Position numbers and translations under genes: made by a program. Of a DNA stretch of 29,580 nucleotides, positions 1-7,094 are shown in pieces. The DNA comes from a virus. Positions within the stretch are counted from its first letter, which is position 1. Each line of letters opens with the position of its first letter. Below the pieces are notes generated by a model that searched no databases, had not been told where the DNA came from, and saw only the letters and a list, made by a program, of their open reading frames with translations. The stretch is from IMG/VR virus record IMGVR_UViG_3300006947_000057, positions 1 through 29,580 of that record. One strand, given 5' to 3'.

Positions 1-792
1 AATAGGAAGGTCAAGCGTTACTCTCAAGTACATTTTAGGTTTAATAAAGGTATCTGCGTTGTCAATTAAGTTACTAAGTGTTACAGTACGGTACTTAGGA
101 CAGTTGGGCCAGTTAATAAACTCCGGCTCTTTGTTATTCTCTTTATCAAGTATCATCATACCACGGTCATCATCACCTACGTCAGCATAGTTGTGCGGAA
201 ATGCATTACCAATGTAATGAATAGCACCTTGCTTCTGACGTTTGTGGAAGTGTCCACTGAATACATACTCTTGATGCTTAAAGTGTTCAGGCTTTAGGTC
301 ACCATGATCAGGCATTCTAACCAATGCGTTCATATAGAAGCTAGGAAGTTCAAAGTGTCCAAACAAATACTTTGTTTCGATGTCTTTCATCTTCTTCCAC
401 TCGTCACCAACAAGCCACGGCACAAGTGCAACATCATCTTCAATGAAGATTTCGTCTATAAACGTAATGCCTGGAATGTGTTTTGCAAAAGCAGTACTGT
501 TAACGTCACGCTTGTCTTTATAATACAAGTCATGGTTACCATCAAAGAAGTAAAACTTCTCAAATGCAGCACCAAGCTTTTCCATACTTCTAATTGTTGC
601 GTCCATAGTGGTAAGATTGAGTGAATTACGATTATGATGCCAGTCTCCGCAAAAAATGCCAGTCTCGCAACCAGCAGCTTGTGCTTGTTCTATGTACCAA
701 TCAATAAATTCTTCGCAATCTTCGTTGTGTATACGACTGTTACCTTTCAGACCAAAGTGAATGTCCGTAAATACCGCAGCTTTTTTAAACAA
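1..792 (-). CDS. 47: gp47/SbcD-like recombination endonuclease subunit, metallophosphoesterase (3' end outside window)
   Basis: Reverse-strand translation gives 264 codons open to the window edge, so the C-terminus is missing (T4 gp47 is about 340 aa). The Mre11/SbcD calcineurin-like metal-binding motifs are all present in order: D10-x-H12 (TDIHFG), G49-D50-W-H-H53 (the GDxxH form used by Mre11), G85-N86-H87-D88, G145-H146-F-E and S179-G180-H181-F-H183. In T4, gp47 pairs with the ATPase gp46 to process DNA ends for recombination and to degrade host DNA; gp46 is probably just beyond the left edge, but this is not seen. I chose a TTG start at 790-792. It lies 8 nt after a GGAG (801-804), sits 9 codons before motif I, and no in-frame ATG precedes Met63. 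The gene has its own sigma70-like promoter, so it is probably early. Confidence 0.88.
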   Translation of the reverse strand, partial: MFKKAAVFTDIHFGLKGNSRIHNEDCEEFIDWYIEQAQAAGCETGIFCGDWHHNRNSLNLTTMDATIRSMEKLGAAFEKFYFFDGNHDLYYKDKRDVNSTAFAKHIPGITFIDEIFIEDDVALVPWLVGDEWKKMKDIETKYLFGHFELPSFYMNALVRMPDHGDLKPEHFKHQEYVFSGHFHKRQKQGAIHYIGNAFPHNYADVGDDDRGMMILDKENNKEPEFINWPNCPKYRTVTLSNLIDNADTFIKPKMYLRVTLDLPI

Positions 793-800
793 ATTTAGTT

Positions 801-804
801 CTCC
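801..804 (-). promoter_or_regulatory. Ribosome binding site selecting a TTG start for gp47
   Basis: The minus strand reads GGAG, 8 nt before TTG at 792-790. The only nearby ATG (806-804) gives the three-residue peptide MEN and a stop, and overlaps this GGAG, so the TTG is the plausible start. Confidence 0.7.
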
Positions 805-807
805 ATA

Positions 808-819
808 TGTACATGTACA
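808..819. repeat. Perfect 12-bp palindrome near the gp47 transcription start
   Basis: TGTACATGTACA reads the same on both strands. It falls just downstream of the predicted -10 box, around the expected +1 of the gp47 promoter. Its position suits an operator for a dimeric repressor, but no regulator is identified and a 12-bp palindrome in AT-rich DNA could be chance. Confidence 0.4.
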
Positions 820-848
820 AGTATATAGTAAAATGCAACAGTTGTCAA
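820..848 (-). promoter_or_regulatory. Sigma70-type promoter for gp47 (TTGACA-N17-TATACT)
   Basis: On the minus strand a perfect -35 box TTGACA (848-843) is followed by a 17-nt spacer and TATACT (825-820), five of six matches to the -10 consensus. It begins 2 nt after the gp55 stop codon. This would let host RNA polymerase start gp47 transcription independently of the upstream gp55 gene. Consistent with early or middle expression. Confidence 0.75.
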
Positions 849-849
849 C

Positions 850-1704
850 CTATTTCTTGGGTTTAAGTTCTGCAAACGCTGTGGCGCCTGCTTCTTCGTT
901 GCGCTTTACTGCTGCTTCCCATTCGCCTTGATTTTGTCTAGTATAACTTGGATTTAAGTCATTCATTTCCAAAATATCATCTCGAATGTTTTGATTACGC
1001 TTCTCAATATTAATAACACGAACAAAACTGTTAGTTACAGCGGCAGTATAGTAAGCAAACGGATTGTCTGACTTAGATTCATCAAACTGCAAGCCAATTT
1101 GTGCTAATTGTAGTATTGCTTGACCTTTCATTTCGTCATTATAAGTATACCCACGAACATTACCGCGAGTTGCATAACGATCAACAAGCTTTAACCACAT
1201 TAGCGCAAGCGTATTAGTTGCTTTACCATGTTGATGACTAAAATGTCCATTATCCATACCACCTACCCAATGACTTTTTCCAACTAATATAAGTTCGCCT
1301 TCGTCATTGTACTTGTAATGATGAAATGGTGGAAAGGGAAGCTTAACTCTTGTATCAGCAACAGTCTTTGGGTTCTTTTTACGACCTGGCTCTTCAGGAA
1401 TATGATCAAATGACATAATGCGAAAGATTAATTCTTCTTTTGTGATTTCAGTATATAATGTTTCGCATTCTGCTTGCTTAACTTTTTCACCTAACCCTTT
1501 CCTACGCTCGTATTCAGCTGAAGACATCTTCTTTGCCTTGTTACGCTTTGCTTCTGTAACAGTTAGTCTGTTAACTTTATCTAGTGTAGGCAAAATAATA
1601 TCATACTGACCGTATTCTGGTTCAGTATAACTGTTAAATTGATTCTTTGACTTATGTATTTCTTTAAGTATGTCTTTATTGTTTAAATAATTCTTGGGTT
1701 TCAT
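850..1704 (-). CDS. 55: Late-transcription sigma factor, T4 gp55-like, with enlarged N-terminal half
   Basis: The 284-aa product resembles T4 gp55, the small phage sigma that directs host RNA polymerase to late promoters. The C-terminal part (residues about 164-245) carries the family signature: an N-T-L-A-L-M-W-L-K-L helix, then G-Y-T-Y-N-D-E-M, Q-F-D-E-S-K-S-D-N-P-F-A-Y-Y-T, and the basic I-E-K-R-N-Q stretch. The N-terminus also matches (N-Y-L-N-N-K-D-I-L, against YVNNKELL in T4 gp55). The two matches are separated by roughly 120 more residues than in T4 gp55 (185 aa in total). I see no clear C-terminal hydrophobic sliding-clamp motif like that of T4 gp55. ATG at 1704 follows GGAGAA by 4 nt (GGAG by 6). 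A near-consensus sigma70 promoter lies directly upstream. The recognisable late-like motifs in front of the structural genes are presumably its targets. Confidence 0.85.
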   Translation of the reverse strand: MKPKNYLNNKDILKEIHKSKNQFNSYTEPEYGQYDIILPTLDKVNRLTVTEAKRNKAKKMSSAEYERRKGLGEKVKQAECETLYTEITKEELIFRIMSFDHIPEEPGRKKNPKTVADTRVKLPFPPFHHYKYNDEGELILVGKSHWVGGMDNGHFSHQHGKATNTLALMWLKLVDRYATRGNVRGYTYNDEMKGQAILQLAQIGLQFDESKSDNPFAYYTAAVTNSFVRVINIEKRNQNIRDDILEMNDLNPSYTRQNQGEWEAAVKRNEEAGATAFAELKPKK

Positions 1705-1727
1705 TACATTCTCCAGTTGTTATAACT

Positions 1728-1756
1728 ATTATAAACTACTATGTTAATTTTGTCAA
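1728..1756 (-). promoter_or_regulatory. Consensus sigma70 promoter of the gp55 gene (TTGACA-N17-TATAAT)
   Basis: On the minus strand, TTGACA (1756-1751), a spacer of exactly 17 nt, and TATAAT (1733-1728) match the bacterial housekeeping consensus at all 12 positions. The start would be near 1721, giving a leader of about 17 nt with a GGAG ribosome site (1714-1711). It should be a strong promoter for unmodified host polymerase, placing gp55 synthesis early. Confidence 0.85.
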
Positions 1757-1770
1757 CTAAATAGTAGTAT
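1757..1770 (+). promoter_or_regulatory. Late-promoter-like motif (CTAAATA) before the structural cluster
   Basis: CTAAATA at 1757-1763 resembles the T4 late -10 element TATAAATA, recognised by gp55. It ends 24 nt before the ATG of the first structural gene, with AGGAG at 1771-1775 between. It directly abuts the -35 box of the divergent gp55 promoter. Support comes from the same TAAATA motif at the other late-gene gaps near 10053 and 28933; there is no experimental evidence here. Confidence 0.6.
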
Positions 1771-1787
1771 AGGAGACAAGATAAATT

Positions 1788-2639
1788 ATGGCCTTTTCAA
1801 TAAAATCAGCAGCATCTAACTTTATGAGTAGTGTGTTATCTGATGTAAAAAATACTGTTAAAGACGCTGCATTAGGAGCAATAACCCAGAAGCTTGGCGC
1901 CCTTGGTCCGTTAGGAAAGTTAGCTGCTGACTTTGTAAGCCAGACATCAGGGTTTGGGTCAAATAATAACAGAACAATATCAAGGGCTATTATCTCAGCT
2001 GACAATTCATCTGCAGAAGCAGGCGACTGGCGAGTTAGTATAAGTGTTCCTGAAGTATTTTTAACAGGCGGCAACATATTAGCTCCATTACGTGAACCTT
2101 CTGCTCCATCTAGTCACTGGAATACTGGAAACAGAATGATATTTCCGTTTAACCCTACAGTATTATTGAGTCACAGTGCAAGTTACTCTCAAGTGCATCC
2201 AACACATACAAATTATGCTTATAATGCATATGAAAATAGTCAAGTAGATGCAATTACACTTACAGGCGATTTTTATCAAGAAAATGAAAATGATGCAAGG
2301 TATTGGTTAGCATGCCTACACTTTTTAAGAAGCGCAACAAAGATGTTTTACGGTAATAGCCAACCACTTGGCAATCCACCTGTTGTTTGCAGACTTAACG
2401 GTTACGGCAAACATGTATTAAATAATATTCCTGTTGTAATAACAAATTTTACAACAGACTTGCCTGTTGATGTTGACTATATTGAGTGTAGTGTAGACGG
2501 GCATCAAAACTATGTGCCTACACAAAGTTCAATAACAGTTACATTACAACCGCAATACGCAAGAAGATCAGCAGCAGGCTTTAGTTTATCTGCATATGCT
2601 AACGGCGGTCATATAAATGGACCGGAGGGATTTGTATAA
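1788..2639 (+). CDS. Baseplate tail-tube cap/junction protein, gp48/gp54-type
   Basis: The 283-aa product has a helical, hydrophobic, Gly/Ala-rich N-terminus (residues 1-60) followed by beta-rich sequence. The segment A-I-T-L-T-G-D-F-Y-Q-E-N-E-N-D-A-R-Y-W-L (about residues 156-175), the L-H-F-L-R-S-A-T-K-M-F that follows, and N-I-P-V-V-I-T-N-F-T-T-D-L-P-x-D-V-D-Y-I resemble the tube-like barrel of T4-type proteins that cap the hub and start the tail tube. T4 has two such proteins, gp48 and gp54, and I cannot tell which this corresponds to. It is the first gene of the plus-strand cluster, behind a late-like motif. Its stop overlaps the ATG of gp53 (TAATG, 2637-2641). The structural role is fairly sure; the exact T4 equivalent is not. 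Confidence 0.6.
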   Translation: MAFSIKSAASNFMSSVLSDVKNTVKDAALGAITQKLGALGPLGKLAADFVSQTSGFGSNNNRTISRAIISADNSSAEAGDWRVSISVPEVFLTGGNILAPLREPSAPSSHWNTGNRMIFPFNPTVLLSHSASYSQVHPTHTNYAYNAYENSQVDAITLTGDFYQENENDARYWLACLHFLRSATKMFYGNSQPLGNPPVVCRLNGYGKHVLNNIPVVITNFTTDLPVDVDYIECSVDGHQNYVPTQSSITVTLQPQYARRSAAGFSLSAYANGGHINGPEGFV

Positions 2640-2935
2640 TGAGAAACAATTTAAGTCCGTATGCAAATACGCCAGTAACTAATCAAGGTTATTTAGACAT
2701 ACTAAAACCACGACCAGTGCCAGTAAGTGGAAAAGATATTCTTTTTACAATAACTCCTGAATACACATATCGTCCTGACTTACTTGCACATATTACATAC
2801 GGCAGAAAAGAGTTATGGTGGGTATTTGCACAGCGTAATTTAGATGTATTAAAAGATCCTGTTTTTGATTTTATTGCAGGCACGAAAATATTCTTGCCTG
2901 ATCATTCTGCATTAAGAAACACTTTAGGAATATAA
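2639..2935 (+). CDS. 53: Baseplate wedge protein gp53-like
   Basis: A 98-aa protein with the compact signature of the gp53/LysM-like baseplate family: Y-T-Y-R-P-D-L-L-A-H (about residues 42-51), then Y-G-R-K-E-L-W-W-V-F-A-Q-R-N-L-D, then D-P-V-F-D-F-I-A-G-T-K-I-F-L-P. T4 gp53 (about 196 aa) joins wedges around the hub and carries a LysM-like fold; this version is half that length and consists of little more than the core. Its ATG overlaps the previous stop by one base, with GGAGG at 2624-2628 inside the upstream gene, implying coupled translation and coordinated amounts. Confidence 0.75.
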   Translation: MRNNLSPYANTPVTNQGYLDILKPRPVPVSGKDILFTITPEYTYRPDLLAHITYGRKELWWVFAQRNLDVLKDPVFDFIAGTKIFLPDHSALRNTLGI

Positions 2936-2936
2936 T

Positions 2937-5900
2937 ATGCCAGCGTTCAATTTAAATGCAGCAGTTAAGAGTACAGCTAATTCAGCAGTCAATACAGCAG
3001 TCAGCACAGTTAGTGCAAAAGTTGGAGCAAGCGTAGGCGGAAAAATACCAGGCGGTCTAGGCGGATCATTAAGTACTAATAAACTTGGCGCAGCATTACT
3101 AGGCGGCGTTGTAGGCGGATTACTTGATGGCGGAAAAGGCGCAGCTATAGGAGGGTTGTTAGGAGCAAGCGGCGTGTTAGGCGTACTTCAAAATAAACTC
3201 CAAGGACTAATAGGTGATGCCGAAGAGTTAACTGGATTACTTGATAACCCTTTAAAAATAATCGAGCGAGGAGCAGCTGACCTTGCAGGATTAACTGGAG
3301 AAGATACAGCATTACAATTATCACAGTATCGAGATCAGCTAGACAATTCTGCATACGATGAATTTGTAGATAATGCTTGGCCAGATCCGTATAAAGGTAA
3401 CGATTCTTCTGCTAGTAGAGTTCCTAATCCTTTACGAAATCATAATGGTGTTAATTATAAAATTTCACTAGGTATATTAAGTGCAGAAGAATATAATGAT
3501 CCTGGTGTAATTAGAACAGCAGGCGGTTTTAAAAGTTATATAATACAAAGCGGTGGCGGCAACTTAGAAAAACGATATCAAGTTGCTGACGAGGTAGCCG
3601 GCAACGTTGCAGGAAATCATCACAACGATGGCACAACAACCCATGCAGAATACTATATTGATGATCTAAACATAGAAGGCGTAATTGCTCCTAATCCAAA
3701 CACTAGGGTAACATTAGGAACAGCACTTACGTTTAATGTAACTGAACCTTATAGTATGGGAAATTTTATTCAAGCTGTTATTGGATCAGCTGCCGAATCT
3801 GGTGAATCTAATTATCTACAAGCTCCTTTTTGTTTAAGAATAGATTTTGTTGGCTGGAATTTAGACGGCTACTCAGATGCTAACTTTGTTACAGAGCCTA
3901 TTTTTATACCTATTAAACTTGTTAATATGGAATTTAATGTCTCCGGCCAAGGTAGTCGATATGCAGTTACAGCAGTACCAATGGCTGAAACAGGATTAGA
4001 TGATAATATTAATAAAATTAAAACATCAATTACAGCATATGGAAAGCAACTACACGAAATTCTTGAAACAAATGATGCGTCAATTACAGCAGGAATAAAC
4101 GGTCAAATACAAAACTTAGAAGAAGCTGGAGCACTTGCTCCTTATGATAGATATATTATAGCATTTCCAAAAGATGAAGCAGCAATACGAAATGCATTAA
4201 AATCAAAAACAATTGATGAAGAATCTTTTACTACTACAGCAGAAAAACAAGCTGCTGAAAAAGGCCAACATAAAAATCCTGATCTAAACGAATCTAATGC
4301 TACGCCAGAAAGTTTAGATAACATAGTAATTAAACAATCAACAAATATTTTTAATATAATTAAAAGCTTTGCTGAAAATACAGACTTAATGAATGAAATT
4401 GGTCTAAGTCCAGTAACAATTAATACAAATGCACCTGGCAACACACCAGCTGTAGATGCACAAGCAGTTACAGATGACGAAACCGGACTAGTTGATACTG
4501 CTGCCCAAGCAGCACAACCTTCAGGAGCAGTACGAGAACATCAATTTAAGGCTAACGAACAAATTACTACTATTATTGAAAAGTTAGTATTACAAACTGA
4601 ATATGCAATGGTTAAATCAACAGAGGAAACAAAAAATGGAATGTCTAAATGGTTTAGAATTGACACACAGGTTTATCTTGAAGAAAGTAAACTAACAGAA
4701 GCTACAATGGGCCGCAAGCCTAAAGTTTATGTGTTTAGTGTTGTTCCATACGAAGTTGATGAAGCTGTAACAGCAGCAAGTTCTGCTAAAGCATCTAATG
4801 CAGCAGGATTAAGAGCTGCCGCAGCTAAAGAATACAATTATATTTACACAGGTAAAAATGAAGATGTTTTAGCTTTTGATATTAACTTTAATAATGCATT
4901 TCAGCAAACAGCATTTTCAGATTTAGGTATGAACTCGGGTTCACGTCAAGATACAAACGTTGGTACAACGGCAACAGTACAACAAGATATGGATGCTGGA
5001 GCAACAATTGCTGATCCAAAAAACACCGGAAGTAACAACGATCCAGGTGGCGGCACCCAGCTAGAGACTAAAACTGCTTTATCTCCAGGATCTCATAGTT
5101 TAGACATACGTACAAGAATTGCAGAAAACTTTCATGATAGAATTACAAATTTAACAGCCGACATGATTACTGCTGAAATGTCTATTATGGGAGACCCGTT
5201 CTTCATCCCACAACAGACTGGAAACTACACATCCATGTCTAAAGATAAACCTAGTGTAGGATCTGACGGTACAATGATATATACTAGAGGACAAGTTTTT
5301 TGTGTAGTTAATTTCAAAACACCATTTGATTACCAAGTTAAAGGTGCAACTATGGAAATGCCGCAAACAGTACAAAACTTTAGTGGGTTGTACAATATTT
5401 GGGCAGTGGTTAATAACTTCTCTAAAGGGCAATTCACACAAACCCTTAAAATGGTTAGGCGTGTTGGACAAGATGATCCTGCTACAGAAGGATCTAAATC
5501 TAACGTAGAAGTTAGTAATGAATCTTCAATTAAAAAGGGAACAGTAGTTAGTGACGGAACAGTCGGAGCACAAAATCAAGGTATAGATTGTATACCAGCA
5601 CCAGCAAATGATGATATCACAAAGTTATTACCAGCAATACCATCTGACGAAGCTGATAAGTTATCAGCAGGATTTAAAGATCTTGAAGCTGCCGCGATGG
5701 GAGCTGTTACTAATGCTATACCGTCTGAAATTGCAGGTGTTGATTTTGGCCTAGTAAAAGCTCTTGATCTAAGTAAAATTATTCCAAAAGCAATAGGCGA
5801 TGTAGCATTTGGCGCAATAGCTGGTAAAATAGGCGGCGCCGGCGGCCTTGCTATTGCATCACTAGCAAGTGATGCAATAGGCGGCATTGGAGTTGCTGCA

Positions 5901-6071
5901 TCAGGAGGTTACACTCCTACTGGTCTCCAAGCTAGTCTTGCAACCGACCAACTCAATACTAATGCAGTAACAGCTTCACTTGCTGTAAATAGCATAGCAT
6001 CGACTAGCATAGCATCAGTTTCCGGTGCAGCAACTGACAAAGCTAAAAGCTTACTTAAAGGAGTTGGGTGA
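2937..6071 (+). CDS. Large structural protein, probable baseplate hub (gp27-position)
   Basis: The 1044-aa product is not assigned with certainty. Its place between gp53 and the gp5 spike suggests the hub role that T4 gives to gp27. The N-terminus (residues about 51-80) is a glycine-zipper-like run (G-G-V-V-G-G-L-L-D-G-G and similar), and a second Gly/Ala-rich hydrophobic run lies at about 950-995. Between them are mixed alpha/beta regions: beta-rich stretches near 240-350 with hub-like N-F-I-Q-A-V-I-G and F-C-L-R-I-D-F-V-G-W segments, and a central alpha-helical section with Ala-rich linkers. ATG at 2937 follows AGGA (2926-2929) by 7 nt and the gp53 stop by 1 nt. The end overlaps the next gene as TGATG. 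The 3' part contains a 13-bp perfect hairpin and a short direct repeat. It could instead be a marine-phage-specific structural protein. Confidence 0.55.
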   Translation: MPAFNLNAAVKSTANSAVNTAVSTVSAKVGASVGGKIPGGLGGSLSTNKLGAALLGGVVGGLLDGGKGAAIGGLLGASGVLGVLQNKLQGLIGDAEELTGLLDNPLKIIERGAADLAGLTGEDTALQLSQYRDQLDNSAYDEFVDNAWPDPYKGNDSSASRVPNPLRNHNGVNYKISLGILSAEEYNDPGVIRTAGGFKSYIIQSGGGNLEKRYQVADEVAGNVAGNHHNDGTTTHAEYYIDDLNIEGVIAPNPNTRVTLGTALTFNVTEPYSMGNFIQAVIGSAAESGESNYLQAPFCLRIDFVGWNLDGYSDANFVTEPIFIPIKLVNMEFNVSGQGSRYAVTAVPMAETGLDDNINKIKTSITAYGKQLHEILETNDASITAGINGQIQNLEEAGALAPYDRYIIAFPKDEAAIRNALKSKTIDEESFTTTAEKQAAEKGQHKNPDLNESNATPESLDNIVIKQSTNIFNIIKSFAENTDLMNEIGLSPVTINTNAPGNTPAVDAQAVTDDETGLVDTAAQAAQPSGAVREHQFKANEQITTIIEKLVLQTEYAMVKSTEETKNGMSKWFRIDTQVYLEESKLTEATMGRKPKVYVFSVVPYEVDEAVTAASSAKASNAAGLRAAAAKEYNYIYTGKNEDVLAFDINFNNAFQQTAFSDLGMNSGSRQDTNVGTTATVQQDMDAGATIADPKNTGSNNDPGGGTQLETKTALSPGSHSLDIRTRIAENFHDRITNLTADMITAEMSIMGDPFFIPQQTGNYTSMSKDKPSVGSDGTMIYTRGQVFCVVNFKTPFDYQVKGATMEMPQTVQNFSGLYNIWAVVNNFSKGQFTQTLKMVRRVGQDDPATEGSKSNVEVSNESSIKKGTVVSDGTVGAQNQGIDCIPAPANDDITKLLPAIPSDEADKLSAGFKDLEAAAMGAVTNAIPSEIAGVDFGLVKALDLSKIIPKAIGDVAFGAIAGKIGGAGGLAIASLASDAIGGIGVAASGGYTPTGLQASLATDQLNTNAVTASLAVNSIASTSIASVSGAATDKAKSLLKGVG
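5851..5880 (+). repeat. 13-bp perfect inverted repeat with 4-nt loop inside the hub gene
   Basis: The left arm CTATTGCATCACT (5851-5863) and right arm AGTGATGCAATAG (5868-5880) are perfectly complementary around the loop AGCA. The next base pair out (G/G) does not pair. No T-run follows, so it does not look like an intrinsic terminator. It encodes A-I-A-S-L-A-S-D-A-I, so it could also be a chance product of repetitive Ala/Ser coding. Confidence 0.75.
5990..6016 (+). repeat. 12-nt direct repeat, 15-nt period
   Basis: TAGCATAGCATC occurs at 5990-6001 and again at 6005-6016. In frame, the repeat unit encodes S-I-A-S twice near the C-terminus of the 1044-aa protein. Probably a small in-frame slippage duplication. 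Confidence 0.7.
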
Positions 6072-7075
6072 TGGTAGAGATAGATGACGACGAACCAACC
6101 GGCGAAACTGAAGACGAATCGGTAGCAGTCACTACAGAACCTGACCAAGGTTGGAGAACCGCAGACGGGTTTGTGGCGTATGATAACTATCATCAGGCGT
6201 TTGTTCATGAAGATGGCAAACCTCGAGTTATTATAATAATAAATAATCACGAACGCCATAGTGGCGTACCATTTCCAAATAATAAACATTATTTTGTTGT
6301 TGTTCCTGACTGGGAATTTTGGCGAATAACACCGTTGTGTATTGAGCTTAGTGAGCTGAAGATAACAAATGACGGAAGTTATGAGTTATTCATTGAATCT
6401 CTCTCTACAGCAACACTTTGGCCTCCAATAAACTCGGTATTACTTGATGACGACTGGTATGGCGTTCCGCTTTATGTACCTGACCCAAACGTAGACCATG
6501 CAAGACCGGTTACAGAAGTAACAAAAACTACTAGTGCTGTTACAGGAAATACTGTAGAAACTACAGTAGTAACTGATCCTAAAGCAGTAGGTCCTGTAAC
6601 TAGTAGCGAAGTAAAAGTAGGTATAGCTGACCAAGTTAACAATCTTAAAGTTGGCGACACAGCTACTCCAGAACAGATAAGATTTATGGCACAAGGGGCT
6701 AAACCTGATACTAAGGCTAAACTCAAGCTTGAACCTTGCATACCAAATGTTCCACCTGCAAACGAAGTTGCTAAAGGAGCAGGCTCAGCACCTAAAGTTA
6801 AAGGCCCGGATGACGTAATAGCAGAAGCAAGAAAACGAGCCGCAGAACGAGCAAATGTAAATCCAAATGTATCCGACGGAACTGCAAACCCAGGACCAGC
6901 TGCAGAAGCAACTAAGCCTCAACTTGTAACTCAAGACACAACAGTTAATCCAGTAAACGGTAAACCTTCTTCAGAAGCCTCAGTAACCGAAGGCGTGTAT
7001 GCATATAAACCAATGCGTACTGGATTTGACAGGTATGATTTTAACAGTGGTAAGAAATTATTCACAGCACCATAA
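6071..7075 (+). CDS. Uncharacterised protein in the hub-spike interval, disordered C-terminal half
   Basis: I do not recognise this family. The 334-aa product has an acidic N-terminus (E-I-D-D-D-E), a likely folded part to about residue 150 rich in aromatic residues and W (Q-G-W-R-T-A-D-G, V-V-P-D-W-E-F-W-R, L-L-D-D-D-W-Y-G-V-P-L), and a C-terminal half dominated by Thr, Pro, Ala, Val and Lys that looks disordered or extended. It ends in Y-K-P-M-R-T-G-F-D-R-Y-D-F. I chose ATG 6071 over an in-frame GTG at 6068: the ATG lies 7 nt after AAAGGAG (6057-6063), whereas the GTG lies only 4 nt away. The ATG overlaps the upstream TGA. Lying between hub and spike genes in one run, it is probably a virion or assembly protein. 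Confidence 0.6.
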   Translation: MVEIDDDEPTGETEDESVAVTTEPDQGWRTADGFVAYDNYHQAFVHEDGKPRVIIIINNHERHSGVPFPNNKHYFVVVPDWEFWRITPLCIELSELKITNDGSYELFIESLSTATLWPPINSVLLDDDWYGVPLYVPDPNVDHARPVTEVTKTTSAVTGNTVETTVVTDPKAVGPVTSSEVKVGIADQVNNLKVGDTATPEQIRFMAQGAKPDTKAKLKLEPCIPNVPPANEVAKGAGSAPKVKGPDDVIAEARKRAAERANVNPNVSDGTANPGPAAEATKPQLVTQDTTVNPVNGKPSSEASVTEGVYAYKPMRTGFDRYDFNSGKKLFTAP

Positions 7076-7094
7076 CTAGAGGACTACATTAAAC

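Noticed and set aside
304-624. 106-codon plus-strand open frame
   Set aside because: It lies antisense within the gp47-like gene, whose metal-binding motifs are intact. The product is Cys/His-rich by frame shadow, with no ribosome site and no family resemblance.
795-806. ATG at 806-804 (minus strand) as the start of gp47
   Set aside because: It reads M-E-N and stops. The TTG at 792-790 is in the correct frame and properly spaced from GGAG.
5851-5880. Hairpin read as an intrinsic terminator
   Set aside because: No T-run follows the stem (next bases are GCGGCATT) and it lies well inside an open frame of an operon that continues.
6068-6070. GTG as the start of the 334-aa gene
   Set aside because: It is only 4 nt from the AAAGGAG ribosome site. 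The adjacent ATG at 6071 has normal 7-nt spacing and gives the standard TGATG overlap.
2937-6071. Tape-measure protein for the 1044-aa product
   Set aside because: Glycine-rich hydrophobic runs recall tape-measure proteins, but the bulk is mixed alpha/beta without long coiled coil and lies in the hub part of the cluster.
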